Source: Litomosoides sigmodontis
Taxonomy: Eukaryota; Nematoda; Chromadorea; Rhabditida; Onchocercidae
Length of the DNA: 64,000 nt
Direction: 5' to 3'
Assembly: GCA_963070105.1 (NCBI GenBank)
Contig: OY718804.1
Coordinates: 9,221,317 to 9,285,316, forward strand
Part shown: one piece after another, positions 23,929 to 37,663 of the stretch
Layout of the letters: every line of letters starts with the position of its first letter
How positions within the stretch are numbered: the first letter of the stretch is position 1
Position numbers and translations under genes: made by a program
Notes under the pieces: generated by a model
The model's input: only the letters and a program-made list of their open reading frames with translations
The model's database searches: none
What the model was told of the DNA's origin: nothing

Positions 23929-26900
23929 TCATGTGAATTCTCCTCTCTGCATGTGAATGTGAGCAATAGCTGACCTTTTTTGCTTTTGCCGCTGATTACA
24001 AAACCATACTCTGACAACATTCTTCTTCAAATCCAATTTATTCGCTATTGCTGAAATTCGTTCACCGCTCGGTCGTGGCTGCTGCCTGTAAAAGTTATTA
24101 TCACTAACTGTGATGGCAGTGATTGTAATTATGATAACCATTGGTCACTCATTCTCTTCTAATTTTGATGAATTCAAATCAGAACAGTGCAAACGATGTC
24201 TGCAGTTTCACGTGATAAGTGCGTGAGGATGGAATGGCAATGTTTGCAACGGTTGAGAATTTCTGATAGACAAAAAGAGGAACAAAAGATGACTTCGCAA
24301 ATCGTATGAAATAGGTACGCGCGTGCGAGTGATGGGAGAGAGATTGTAAAATTTGTGCAAAATGTTAAAATTCCTTTTTTAGAAAAAAATTACCGAAAAT
24401 AATCTTCTAGCAAACGTTTCTCAGGTGCAGCAATAGATGTTCGCTTTCTCTTCTTATCCATATTTGGTAGGATACCTTGTGCATCACCCGCTACATCTTT
24501 CGTCTTTGTTACTTCTTCCGCCTAAGTGTACGTCAATGTTACGTACATGAAATATACAACTTACTTACGTATACTTAATGAATACCAAAATGTAAAAATT
24601 AGGTGAATGAAATGTTCGATTTGCTTAACATCTCTCTTAGCAAATGTGTTGAATTTATTCCTTGCATAGTATGATGAAAATTTTTTGTTTCAATAATAAT
24701 TAGTTGTAATCAGTGTTGTTGTTTGTTTTTTTTTTGCATTCAAAATTTTTGAAATGTGAAATAAAATCAAAGACAACTACTACAAAAGTTATTCAATTCG
24801 TCAATGTGCTTCACATATCTCAGCAATTTGACATTCAAAGTAAAATAATTCTAAAAAATTAAATCTAATAAACCTTTTCAAGCCACGAATGTAAAATAGG
24901 CTTCAGCGCTACCATATTATTATGCGATAAGGTAAGACTTTCAAATCGACATATTGTTGATTGACTTAGTGAACCAACGCCTGGCATTTTTAGGTGTGCG
25001 AGAGCTTTACCAACATCAGCTTGAGTTACGCCTAACTTGATCCGCCTTTGCTTAAAGTGTTCCGCAAAACGTTCTAATTCACGTGGATCCGTATCCAATT
25101 CTGCAATACGCAAACTGTTAATTGAAACTGCAATACGAGTTATCTTATTTCAAAAAAAAAAAAGAAACGATGGTAAAATTTTTGTAGAAAAAGTGCGATT
25201 GTGAAAAAATTTTTTTGAGCTGTCATTATCACTCACCGCTATCTCTTCTGTACAGCTTAAACTGATAAGAGGTGTACCTGTAGCCTGAGCTGACAAGGGA
25301 TATATTGGCATAGCAGCAGCTGCAGCTGCAGCACTTTGTGAGGCAACAACTGCGGTTGCAGTTGCGAATGGTGATGATATCGGATACTGGGAAAACTGTG
25401 CAGTTGGATAATGTTGCATTGCCATCACGTGCTAGAAACACACGTACGTTATACGTCGAAATGGTGCGAATTTATAGTTTATAAAGTAAAAGCGAATGAT
25501 ACTTATTAATTCAAGTAATATTATAAAACAATTGAGATCGAAGGAAATGATCAATTACTAATCCAAAAATTCCACTACCTGTAAGGAAGCCATAGAATCG
25601 GCTGCATGATTCATGGATGAATCAATAATTGAAGTTTGTGAAATTGTAGATGAATCAAATTCACCGGATGATGGTAAATGTGATGCTGCGGTAGGATGAT
25701 AGCTGGAAAAACGTTTGAAATTTCTTAATAAATAATCGTCAATTTCATCTATTCATTAAAAGTAGTTAAATTATCAAAAATTTAACGAAATTAAACGAAT
25801 TGCTGGAAATTTAAAGAATGAAATTATGACTTCGCACGTACGTAAACATGTCCGATGGTCGAAGCATTCCACTAGCAGCCATATTAACGTTTTTGACATC
25901 AATTTCAACGAGTGCAGCTTGTGCTGCTCTCGCTTGAAATAGCGTATCATCAAAAGTTCCAAAAATTGAATTCGTTTGAAAATTCTGAAAAATAGCAGAA
26001 AAAACGCCATAAAATGAAGTATGAATTTAATTGTAATAATAAAATACTAATTATTTCATACTAGAATTCGGACAAAGAACGGAATTTTGAACTTCATAAT
26101 ATAAAAATTGACATAAGAATTTCCGAATATTAGGACTAAAATATTACGGCTAATTTCATAAAGCTTAGTTACAAATTCTGCGTGGAAATTCTCTGGAAAA
26201 CATAGAGAAAAACAAAGATGGCAAAAATACCTGAAATTGAATTACGGTAAGGAAGGAAGAGAAATTTGTTTAAAAATAACCTTGAAAAGCTTATTTCGAG
26301 CTTTGCATTTATGCATTTAAACTTACTTCTTGCCCAAACGCTTTCTATCTCATTTTCTTCTCACAGATGAAAGTCATCCTACCAACGTGAAAGGCTAAAT
26401 CTAAGTATCATTGCACAATGTATACAATTTCCTCAGCACTATTTGTATCTGTGAAATTTTGAAGTATTACACAAAAATTCAACAGTCTAAAACGTTTGAG
26501 TTATTTAATAAATGCTAAAATATTTGCAAAAATCTAAATTTATTTTGTTTTCGGACTAAGGAAAATTTTGATTTAAAATTAGCGTTAGAAGCTGTGATTA
26601 TATGAAAGGAAATTTTTTATGAAATAATTTTATACATTTATTATTCTTCAACTGAAGCAATTAACAGCTTATGTGTTAACAGATAAGTGTAATTTTTAAA
26701 TGTTTTTTTTTTGAAATTTACAATACAGTAATAAATGATTACGAAATGAGATGGATCAGATTATTAAATTTTGCAAATTTCAAAACATGCCAGAACAAGG
26801 AGATGAAGCTAACTTTAGCGAGCTTAACAAGAACAAATAAAAGAAATCTATAAACTATTACTTAGCTTGTAAAGTTAATACTTGTTTATTAGTAAAATTT

Positions 26901-27763
26901 ATCCAAATTTTTAGGATTATAGCATATGACAGGTAATAAATAAACAAAAAAAATACAATAAAGAAGCATTCTTGCAATTCTAAGCACACACACACGTGCA
27001 AGTGTATAGGTACGTACATAAATAAATTAATTAAATAAATAAATAAATAATCTATAGGAACACGTAAGGAGACTAAGCATGCGAGATGTGCGAGAAGATA
27101 CCGATTGGGAATGGATGAATATTTCAATGAATACGAATGAATAGTTCATAACTATCACTTGACAAGCTTCTTGCTTACCTGTCGGTAATGTTAGCTTAGA
27201 GAATGACAAGGTGTAAATTCATAAATGAATAAATTATGTTTATTGTATCCGCGTTCGTATATCCATTATTGTGCGTTATCATTTTAAAATCATGAAAATT
27301 CATTTTTTTAAATATTTAACTTACCACTTTTACTACTACTGGTATTATCCACTAATGCAGTAGACTAATATATTAATTGTTATTGTAATCGTGAAATTGC
27401 TTAATGATTTATTAATTCGATGAAAATTTGTTTCTTCATAATCCTGTACTGAAATGTTGTATTTAAAATGCGGTAATGTAAACAAGCAAATTTTTGAGGA
27501 AATGAACAGCTAAGAAGTAGAATGAGAGAGAGAGAGAGAGAGAGTGAAACGATTGAGACAAAAATACGAATGAAAGAAAAGGACAAAATTTGGCGATAAT
27601 AATAGAAGGAATGATAAGTTTTATGAATACCTACACTAGGCATTCGAGTACGATATGCAGCTGCAGCGGTTGTTGCGCCGGTTCCGGTAGGCGAGTAACG
27701 TGTCATTGTAGCAGTGGACGTAATTGCATTCAATCCAGGATATAACCGTTGTGATGATTGCAT
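23929..27763 (-). CDS. unc-86: Class IV POU homeodomain transcription factor (UNC-86/BRN3)
   Basis: Seven exons in a phase-consistent model: 27763-27635, 25984-25842, 25702-25579, 25431-25278, 25100-24874, 24521-24394, 24085-23929; 353 residues. UNC-86 is a nuclear terminal selector of neuronal identity. Seen: the POU-IV box [19 protein letters not shown] (53-71); an alanine-rich stretch; the POU-specific domain (about 184-259) with [28 protein letters not shown] and [16 protein letters not shown]; the homeodomain (about 281-340) beginning [14 protein letters not shown] and ending [13 protein letters not shown]. The short C-terminal tail ([12 protein letters not shown]) is unfamiliar. The first exon is inferred from its start codon, donor phase and a composition suited to a transactivation region. 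The 1.65-kb first intron (25985-27634) carries (GA)n at 27522-27546 and short A/T tracts. Confidence 0.93.
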
Positions 27764-28052
27764 TTCTTTTTTTTTCTCTTCCTTTTTTCTTCTCCTCCTT
27801 TTATTTACGTTAAATAATACCGTATACGATTTGTACAATACTTTGTTGTCGACCAATAAAACCATCTCCCTCCTCCCTCCATCCCCACAGAAAAAAAAAA
27901 AAAAAGCAAGCAAAAAGAGAAAGGTCAGAAATAGCTGTAAATAACTTCAACCGATTATTTTCCCAAACGATTGAAATGAATTTTTTTAGTTGTATAAAAC
28001 AGTCTTGGCAACCGCAACAGTCGATCGGTGGTCGTTCGGGAGTTTGACGGTG

Positions 28053-28159
28053 TGGAGGAGGAGGAGGAGGAGGAGGAGGGAGGAGGAGGAGGAGGAGGAG
28101 GAGGGGGAGGAGGAGGAGGAGGAGGAGGAGGAGGAGGAGGAGGAGGAGGAGGAGGAGGA
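28053..28159. repeat. (GGA)n purine tract, about 107 bp
   Basis: Nearly perfect GGA repeats with a few interruptions, about 290 bases upstream of the unc-86 ATG. On the unc-86 sense strand it reads as polypyrimidine (TCC)n. It generates spurious poly-Gly, poly-Glu, poly-Pro and poly-Ser open frames. Confidence 0.95.
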
Positions 28160-30078
28160 AGGGAAGAGGGGTGTGGAGTGATGTGTTTGGTTGAAGGTGG
28201 GCGACACACACGCTTCACATTGGTCGATAGGACGACGAGCGCCGTCAGAAAACGCTTACCAAACAGATTGAACATGCGCGTCACCTACTTCATCCTAAAC
28301 GCCTCCACTCAGTAATAATCACCTGAGCATTTACCGTACCCTTCGAGCATTGATCCAAAAATTATTGGTGACGCCCTCAATGCATTTGCTGATTTGTTAA
28401 AAAGATGAGAGTTTTGAAAAAAAAACAAAGCAAGAGGTAGAGAGAGAAAGAGAGAGGAAGAAGGAGAGAGTGAGGGGAAAAAATTAGAAAGCATACTTTC
28501 TTCATTTCTTCTTCAAATCTTTTTTCATTAGCATAACTATTTCATATAGATATTGCGTTTTTTTTTTCATTTTTCAACTAATTTATGAAAAAAAATATTT
28601 TAACGGGAAAAAATAGACATACGGGAAGATATGAAATGACGAAGTTTTTTTCTCTCTTCTCTTTTGATTTCACCAATTGACTTGATGTTTTCATGATCGT
28701 TAATGTGATACATCACAGTTAATCTATTCAAAGTCCTAGAACGAGGTGACAGCGATTTACCGTCTCTCATCAATGTCTTATCAATTTGCCGTGTCTTATC
28801 AGTTTTCTTACTAACTTTGTTAGTTTACTGTTGCTGATGATAATATGTGTCATTCATCTCGGTTAAACATCCCTAACATTCGATTATTCACTCTCCCATA
28901 TATCGTTATTTAATTTCAAAATAAAAATTCGTCAAATTTAATATCAAAAAAATTTCGTTCGCTTGTTTTTTTGTTAAAATGATTGGATAATAATAATGAT
29001 ACGTCGTACTGTCAAATATTAATTCCTTAGCTAGCCAGCGCTCTGATGTCCACTTTACGGTCAGGAGAAGATGATTATGATAAGTATTAGATCGCGTTAC
29101 TTTGGTGCGTTACTATTGCTAACAGATGGTATTGCATGAGATAAATGTATTCACGTAAGGTAACAGCTGTCTTTTATGCTTATTCAAGCATTTTGTTCAA
29201 CAAAATGCATATTTTTCATGTGAAATAAACTATTTTTGCTTTCCGCTCTATCATTCAGTTTAAAAGTCTCAAATTATAAAAATTCAGAAAGAAATTTGAA
29301 TGAAAATGTGACTAGTACTTTTTGAAATAGATTGATTAGACATGAAATTTGTTAGACAACTCTTAATTCTGTCTAATTCTTAAATTTGCATCAAAAAGTA
29401 TTGATTCGAACGACAACTGTTCTCACAAGCATACTATCACCCGTAAATTTTATCGTTTCAAAAAAAAAAATACCATGCAAAAGTGACAATTTGATACAAC
29501 AAAGAGAGGGAGAGCAATGTCATCATCATTTTTACAGCCAACAACGACATTGCTATTGCATCGCAGCTACCTCTACTACTGCTATTACTGTTATTATTAT
29601 TAGTAACAATTATAATTATTAATTAGTATTATTGCTATCATCATCATCACTATTATTATTGTCGCTGTTATTACTACTATTAATTGCCACTATTATTTAA
29701 TATTAGCTTGATGATTTCCAAAATTTACTCATCACTTCAGCGATATTTTTCGTCCTTTCGGTGTCTTACAACTAATAAATGAAGATAATTGAGCTTTCGC
29801 AGATTGTGAAATGGAGTTCGCCTGTGACAATAGCCTCTTGTGGTCACTCTTACACGATGGTAACCGTTGTGGCTACTGCTCAAAGTAACATGTGGTGCTT
29901 ACAGTTTGATCGTCCATTTGAGTGGAATCAATCGACGCCAATGATAGAAAAGAAGCTCGACGAATCCACCCATCTATGTATATTTATCTCCCTATCCATG
30001 CACTCATTGCTTTGTAGGAAAAACGGAAATGAACGAGGAGGAATTCCAATCAAAGTCTAATTTAAATATCGGCAGCAT

Positions 30079-30079
<1 letters not shown>

Positions 30080-30121
<42 letters not shown>

Positions 30122-30123
30122 CG
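30080..30123. repeat. (CA)n microsatellite
   Basis: About 44 bases of alternating C and A, with G-for-A interruptions at its right end. Confidence 0.95.
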
Positions 30124-30633
30124 CATGATATCCATAAATGTTTTATGAGTTAATGAACTGATGGCAGCTGTAGTAGGTCGGAATATCCATAATATTGCCA
30201 TATTGATGATTTCATGGCTATAATTAATCGCAGACAAGTAAACGATCAATTGGTATCTTCTCTCTCTCTCTCTCGCTTTTTTTCGATTTTATTTTAATTA
30301 ATTAGAAAAAATTATATAAATGTAATATTTTTCATTTATAAGAACGTACAGAGGGACGATTTTATGACATAGCCTTACATTATCGATGATTACTCAATTA
30401 TGAATTGCTCCAGGAAATTTTCAAAAAAAAAATGATGCAAAAAACAAAAACTTGAAATTTTAGTCGATAATTTAGTTTTACTTTCTACTTGAACAATACT
30501 CAAGCAGTGCCTTTACCGAGTAGTTTAGATAAGAAAAATATTTTTTATTAATTCACTTTAACAATTCTTGCAACTTTTAATTCCGTAATGTTGTCATAAA
30601 ATTATCCTTAAAAGGTTTATTTTCATAGCCATG

Positions 30634-30661
30634 AGTGTGTCTGTGTGTGTGTGTGTGTGTG
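30634..30661. repeat. (GT)n microsatellite
   Basis: About 28 bases of alternating G and T with one C interruption. Confidence 0.9.
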
Positions 30662-32703
30662 CTTAAAGGAATGAGAATGAAATTAACTACACTTCAAGTC
30701 TTTAGATTATGGCTGCCCTGAAATGTGCATTAATTACAGTATGCAAGTGCTAAGTGAGGTGAGAGGGACTGAAGAAGCGTCAAGTATGAGAATTTCACCA
30801 TCTTCTCCGTTCCATCCGTTCTTAAGACCTTCTTCCTTTCCCAAGCGAAAGCGTTGGATAAGTGAAAGGAGCAATTGTCCTCCCATCTTTTGCATAAATG
30901 AATGTGCTCAGCGTAGTAGCAAAATCTAATATGTTAACCGATGAGATGCATCCCTTCCACTTTATTGCTAATAAATAATTGAAATGAATGAATTGACAAT
31001 TACAGTGATATTAGCAATTAGTGCAAATTAATTAGTAGAAAATAAGACAACACAGGTTTAACTTTTTTTTAAGGAATGAAATGAAATGATAAGAGCAATC
31101 GATTAATGCTAATTAGCTAATTAGTACAAAAACTTTTCAAAGCCCTAAATTTTCATCTAAAAATTTCTCACATGTTAAAATATTTTCATATGAATTTTAA
31201 GTAAAAAATTAAGTTAATTTTTATAAAATAAAAATTATTTTTTTTAATTCTTGTTATAATTTGTGATTAAACTTTTTAAATTTTGAAAATTAAAACTTTC
31301 CATTATTTTATTGCACTTAACTGTTTCTTTTTGATTATAAATTTTTGATTGTGAAAAGAAGGAAAAAAATTGTTGTCATGTTCTCCTCGCCCAACGACAG
31401 TAATAATTTTCCCAAATGCAAATCTTTTAGTTACAATTAGGTGAAAAAAAATATAAATTGAACGAAGCGGAAACGTCAAATCCCAGAACTTATAAGCTTA
31501 ATATTAATATACAACAGCAATGTTTACTTAATTGAAAATCTTTTCATCACAAATAAATAAACAAAAGAAAGAAAAATTTTCCAAATTTTAATAAAATTCT
31601 TTTTTAATGATTTGAATTTTTTAAATGATTTACAACTAACAGTTAATAATAGTGCTGATCTATTAGAGATCAATATGTCGGCATTCTTTTGCTTTTTTTT
31701 TTATTTCAATATGGACAAAAATTAATAACGTACAGTCCCATGGGATGGTACAGTACCGAAGCATTTGTGAGCGGCGATGTTTACAGACATTTAACTGACA
31801 ATCGTTGTACGACGACATCTATGCACGTTTAAGTCATTTCTATTCATTTTAAATTCTCCCATTCAGGAGTAATTCATCCATTCATCCCTTTCCTTTTCTT
31901 CTATGCTTATCAATTAACTGAGCATTGTGTCTTATAATATCGAATGTCGTCGATTTACGGTAATAGTTTCATTTTATGATACTGTAGCACAGTACGATCA
32001 TTTGCTATATACGTTAATGAGATCATACTAATTACAAGGCATTTATTATTGCCACATTCAGAAGATGTTGTATTAGATAGGAAAAATGAGAAATATTGGA
32101 AGAAAAAAGAAAAGGAAAGCAAATGAGCAATAACTTTTGAGATAATAAGCAAATTTATAAGCTAACTACATTAATGCACTTGCTTAGAAAGACTTTAAAA
32201 GCTCAAGTATTTTTTGGCATACTGTAGTGCCAGCTGCTTTATTGAGAGTGTTTTTGTAATGCCATAGCATGAGAAGTACATTTCAAATAATACCCGGCAG
32301 GGCTTGCATGTCAGAAGCAACCAATATGTAACAATCATAGGAAATAATAGTAACAGTGATAAGTGATAGCAATGATAGTGGTCGGAGCAGTAACAGTGAT
32401 GATGCTTTCTCAGTTTCTAAAATTTTAATTGGAAGTTGAGATTGATGAAAGCCAAATATATCCGATCATTTAATAACAATCGAATGAAAAGCGAGACGAA
32501 AGATTGTAAATGCATGAAACGGAAAAAAGAAATAAATTTAACACAACGATGAAAATCAATGGAACTCCATCTCCTAAATTATTCGCTCAGTTTTTCAGCA
32601 AACTTCCAAATTCTAACTTAAACTGATATTTTTAATCCAATTTTAATTTTTGAGAAGACGTATATAACTAAAAAAAACGTGTTCATTTATTTGTTTATGA
32701 ATA

Positions 32704-32704
<1 letters not shown>

Positions 32705-32741
<37 letters not shown>
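32705..32741. repeat. (GT)n microsatellite
   Basis: About 37 bases of uninterrupted alternating G and T. Confidence 0.95.
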
Positions 32742-32743
<2 letters not shown>

Positions 32744-35188
32744 GCCTATTTGAAACTACTCTCTCAGATTTAATATACTGAGATAATCGCGGAAATGTCA
32801 GGTGTTTCGGCTGTAATCGCATAATACAATTAATTGGCAATATCTCATTTTTCTTCCAATTCACTTCTCTAACCTTCGATCAAATCAAATTGAATTCCTT
32901 TCAGGTGACCGCATTACCGTCTCTCCTTGTCATCTCTTTTGCTTATTGCTGCACCTTTTTTCTCTCATCCTATCCTATCCCAAATAGTAATTTAGAAGTA
33001 AGCAATTAATTACTGATTGATTCATACGTAAAATAATTTTCGCGTTAGCAGACCTGTTAAACAACGTACAGCAATTATCTTTCCTCTCCTTCCTTTTTTT
33101 TTCTTGTTTTCCTCTCAATATTGTCTACGAGTTAATTTTTTTCACATTTTTTTAAATAGTTAAATTTACAGAATATAAGATTATTGCATTTTATTAGCAT
33201 CAGTTATAATCAAGTTTTTAAATTATCCAAATGATTAAAAGTTTTTCAACTGACAAAGAAACAATAAATACATTTAGAAAGAACGCATACTTCAATTTGA
33301 TTATCATAAAGAGAAGAGATAAGTCCATTAAAATATCTTTTTTTTTAATAATTATTGATCTTAAGGGCTGCTTGCTGTTAAGCAATTTCACTTTTAGCCC
33401 CATTTCCAGCAAATTTCTAACTCCTTTAATGTTGCTATATTGCTCAGTAACTTTATACTACAAAATTAATTATAACATTTTTCTGCCTTAATGATTTCCA
33501 TAATTTGCATAACAAAAGATGATGAGTAGTACCTAATGCAGTAATAGTTAAATAATTGATCTGTAAGAAATACCTGTATTGAATGCAGAACTTTGAAAAG
33601 AAAGATGATCACTTTGAAGATGAAATTAATGATAATACTAAAATGATATCGACATCATATTCAATTATTCTCTAAGGAATGATCGAACACTTCATAGGGG
33701 AACGAAACTCATATTTCAAAAATATTCTTCCACTTAATTTCAAATGTTCAAAAATTACAGCATATTCACTCATCCGCAAAATATTAGCCAGAAACATGCA
33801 TCGAAAATCGAACTTGATGACCCCGCTGATTGCTTAGCCCAACAATGACAATCTGCGACAGGTGTCACCATGTTCCCATCCCCAAACATCCTATCCATCT
33901 AACTATTCATAAGACCTCGTATATCTCTTCCCCTCCATTCACATATGCTAGCTCCTCGGATTGGAATGAAAATAAATAAGCAAGCATAGAACGCTAATCA
34001 CCAATCCTTTTGAAATATTAATTAATTAATGGGATAAAGTATATATATGCCTGGTACTAGAAAATTATCTATATTGCTTGCTTTCAACAACTGTTACATC
34101 ATCATAGTAATTTAGGACAAAATCAAGGTGCGGGAAACACTTCTTACTTCAATCTAAACGTATTTGCGTTATCATTACACTTTAAGGACATAAATTTGAA
34201 ATGCGCTTCCTTCTCTTTCCAGTCACTGTATATGGGAAAGAAATGTACAATTTAATCGGAAACGAGTAATGAATAAGCATAAAATTTCAGAAAAAATCAT
34301 TCTTAAACTTCAAACGAAGATAGGTAAAATATGTTCACAAGCATCAAAGCAAGAAGTGCTAAATCTTAGTACAATATCAACATATTACAAATGGAAAAAC
34401 AATGGTTTCAGTGACTTGAAGCAAAGTAATTTAATAAACAGAAACTGACAAATCTTCCGTTTGGTTAAGCATGTTAGTGATGAACATGAAATTGCATGTC
34501 GGCAACTATACAAAGTGATATATTATTCAGCAAGTTGTACGATAATATAAGTGAAAAAAAAATTCAACTTAAAAGTCAAGAATTAAAATAACATTGGGAG
34601 AAACTTTAAATTTTGAGCGATATTCGCATAAACTATAGCAGCAAATCACACGTTCTTAAACTACTGTTTTCAGCAGGAAACGTAAAGAGCAAAAGGAAAT
34701 AGCCTAAAAACGCTCCGCAAAATACTACGAATCAATAAATTAACGATTAATGAAAGAAGTAAATACAAAGTCACTGTAATTGCAACTCATTCAGTCTAAA
34801 AAAAATCAATTTAAAAGAGAAAATAATGAATGCAATTATACAATAAAAGAAAAACTGACAGACAAGTAGATGAATGAATGATTCCTTTCCTTAAATTGGA
34901 TCCACTCATTGATATAGCTAGAGACAAAATGGTCACTCAAAATTTTGAAAACGGCTATTGTTTTTAAATGGCTATACTGCTGCCACTATTTCACATAAAG
35001 ATATTTTTTGCTGACAAAGGAGAAAAAAATTAATGCAATAGTTAGCAATTATTCATGAAAAGAAACATTCCTAACCAAGCTTATTAAAATGAAACACTTC
35101 ACGACCAACACTTCAAGTGTATCAACAACAATTGGTGAGTGTACCAATTTTTGTGACTCTGTTACTCGTAAGGAATAATACACCTATC

Positions 35189-36795
35189 TCAAACACAGTT
35201 GCTACTGTTAACTTCATCCTCCCTTTTAGCATTCTCAGTTTCGTTGAATTCAGAGTCTTTAAGGCGTTCGGCATTTTCTTCGTCAGAAATATAATGCTTA
35301 AGTGCCAGATAATCTTCCTCTTCTTCCGCAATTTCTTCACTTATTTTGGCAAGATGAATCGATAACTGTAATACCACAACAAAGAACTAAATTTTTAATT
35401 TCCATATATATTAAATTTCATTCTTGAGAAATACCGCATAAGAAATATAAGATGTTCCATATTTTTCTATCTCAAAGCAAATCCATATCTACGACAACAC
35501 AGAAAATCGCCTAAAAACAATTTTTGAATTCTACACGTTTTTTTTCAACTCGCCCTGCACTACAGAAGTTACGAATTCAGCATAATTAAACCTCAAAATT
35601 TATTTTTGCTTTCTCCTCATTTTCGATACACAGTCGCTCCGCCAATCGCCGCCAATAATTTGCACTAACTTTGGACGACCTTAGATCTTCAACCGTCAAA
35701 TTTGGCAAATCAGTGCTAACTCTTACGTCGGTCTGTACTGCGGCCTGAAACAAAAATTAGCTTAAAGTTTATCGCCCTTCAGATGAATAATTTGTATGCG
35801 AAAAGCAAAATAATGTTTAACAGTTTTGCCAAAAAAAGGTTGGACGCTGTTACCATGGCTACCGTTCCTTTGAAGTAGGTAATTATTCACACCATGGTCT
35901 CTATCTATTCTTTTCCGAAAATGTAACTATAAATTTTATATTTTGACCTTTTGATCTTCTGTTTCGCCGAATGAGTTGTTTTTGGTTTCAAACCAAAGTC
36001 GGAGCTAACAGCTCATAAGAAAACAAGTTTCCTTATTAGGTACACAAGAAAAATACTCAAGTGACGAAGGTGAACTAAAATATACCGAGGTATCGCGGAT
36101 TCAAACAAAAAAACAATTTGAAATTGCAAATTTGAAAAATCAGCAAAAATTAGGACAGAACAACAGAGGCATAGTGATAGCAGTGGGCACATTAAACAGT
36201 GCAAGACAAACCTCAACTGTGTTTGGTTTCTCATGTTGAAGTGCAGGCTTTACAACCTTCATTTCCTTCAATTCATCACCTGTTGAATTTCTCGCCACAT
36301 TCTTTATATTTTTTTTTCCAATTTTTCTTTCGCTGTGCTCATAACTATCCTTAACATTAAGTTTCGATATTAACTAATTTTCATTTTGAAGTTTCCGACT
36401 GACTATTTTTCATTCTAAGTATTGATTTCCAACATAAAAAGCAAAAGAAAAAAAAAAAAAGTAAGCTTTGTGTTTTTCAACAAGATTTTTGTATTTCTCC
36501 TCGTAAAAACTTATTAAACGAATCTGTCAAAATAGAAAATTGATACTTTCATTAATCGATTGCTCCAACCTTTCGGAGACCATTCGGTAAAACAACTTAA
36601 AGGAGTGATAAGGTAAAATGTGTTTCTTTTCTTTTTCGTTTTTTGGTAATTTGCAAATTGGATTATGACAACAACATAGCAATCAGTAGACCGTACCTTG
36701 ATATTAGTTGTTGCTTTGGAAATTTTCAATTCTCCTGCTTTCCTCGTCGCATGCGTTGATATATTCTGCACCTGGCAAAGTGTTCCACCTGGCAT
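35189..36795 (-). CDS. Geminin-family coiled-coil protein, copy 1 (downstream)
   Basis: Four exons, phase-0 introns: 36795-36697, 36349-36212, 35744-35592, 35365-35189; 188 residues (human geminin 209). Geminin binds the licensing factor CDT1 and blocks re-replication; relatives (GEMC1, multicilin) act in cell-fate programmes. Seen: a basic N-terminal half (STHATRKAGELKISK, ERKIGKKNIKN), then NLTVEDLRSSKVSANYWRRL leading into a coiled coil (about 109-165), and an acidic tail. NYWRRLAERL resembles the geminin start of helix (QYWKEVAEKR). A CTAG acceptor lies 18 bases upstream of the ATG. The exon 3 donor (GTTTAA) is weak. The family call rests on this motif and the layout only; a generic coiled-coil protein is the alternative. 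Confidence 0.62.
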
Positions 36796-37663
36796 ATTTC
36801 CAAAGTCCTGCTAGAAATGTTTATAAAGTGAGCAGCTGAAATCTGAAAAAGGAAAACAAACATAAGAAATATCCAAACTGGATAGAAGTGCAGTACTTCG
36901 TCAACCGAAATGTTTTTAAAGCTTAAATGCTACCGTTTCATATATGCGACTTAGTACCTGAGAAAACGTTTTTTAATAAAGTGCTTTCTTTCCTGATATG
37001 AAAATATTAAAAAAAGTTGATATATTTCAAACTATAAATAGTAATCTCGCTAATTGATGAAATTAGACGGTTTTATAATTCTAGTCTCTTAATTCCTGAC
37101 TAAATACCAAATATTTAAAATTGAAAATAAAACAAAAGAAATGGAAAAAAACTAAGATAATTTGTAGTAAAAATAAAATTTGCAAAGAAAGTATAAGGGA
37201 AAAGAGATTTGAAATTTTATAAGCAAAAAAGTGAAGCAAATAGTATACGCAGTTATAAAATATATCAATAAAAAATCGTAGAACCAACACTCGATTTTGA
37301 CTTAGAGTTTGATAAAAGAAATACTGATTCGAATTTGTAACAAAGTAACTAAATACAAAGTCATTCATAGCATCTTATCATTGTTAAAATATCACCGTCC
37401 AAAAACGATATTTCAAATATGACTACAACTCTTCACTCCGCATTTCAACCTTTAGATTTTCTCTTAACTAATATCACTCATGCCTATGGTTTTTACATGA
37501 TTTCTTGGCAACATCAAAATAACAAAAAGGAATAAAAATATTACACTGTACTTCAAAGAATATATTATTTTCTTTTGAAATCAACGAAGCAAACATTGAA
37601 GAAGAGTAGCATAACACTACAGATACAAATCAGGAGACTAAATTTCATAAAAATCGAGTAAGT
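36796..37663. other. Spacer between the two geminin-like genes
   Basis: About 870 AT-rich bases with no supported gene. The minus-strand frame at 37081-37368 is hydrophobic, low-complexity noise. Confidence 0.55.

Larger units (their letters stand above)
27764..35188. other. 7.4-kb gene-poor region upstream of unc-86
   Basis: No gene supported on either strand. It contains a (GGA)n tract, (CA)n and (GT)n microsatellites, ATT/ACT trinucleotide-rich sequence near 29570-29700, and AT-rich filler. It separates the unc-86 start from the 3' end of a geminin-like gene on the same strand. Its size compared with the short gaps elsewhere in the window suggests cis-regulatory DNA of the developmental gene unc-86; this is inference. 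Confidence 0.5.

Noticed and set aside
27955..28315. Open frames for poly-Pro, poly-Ser, poly-Gly or poly-Glu proteins on both strands
   Set aside because: They are six-frame artefacts of the (GGA)n repeat; no splice sites, domains or start context support them.
29779..30060. 93-codon plus-strand frame upstream of the (CA)n repeat
   Set aside because: No motif or splice context; codon pattern not convincing in an otherwise empty region.
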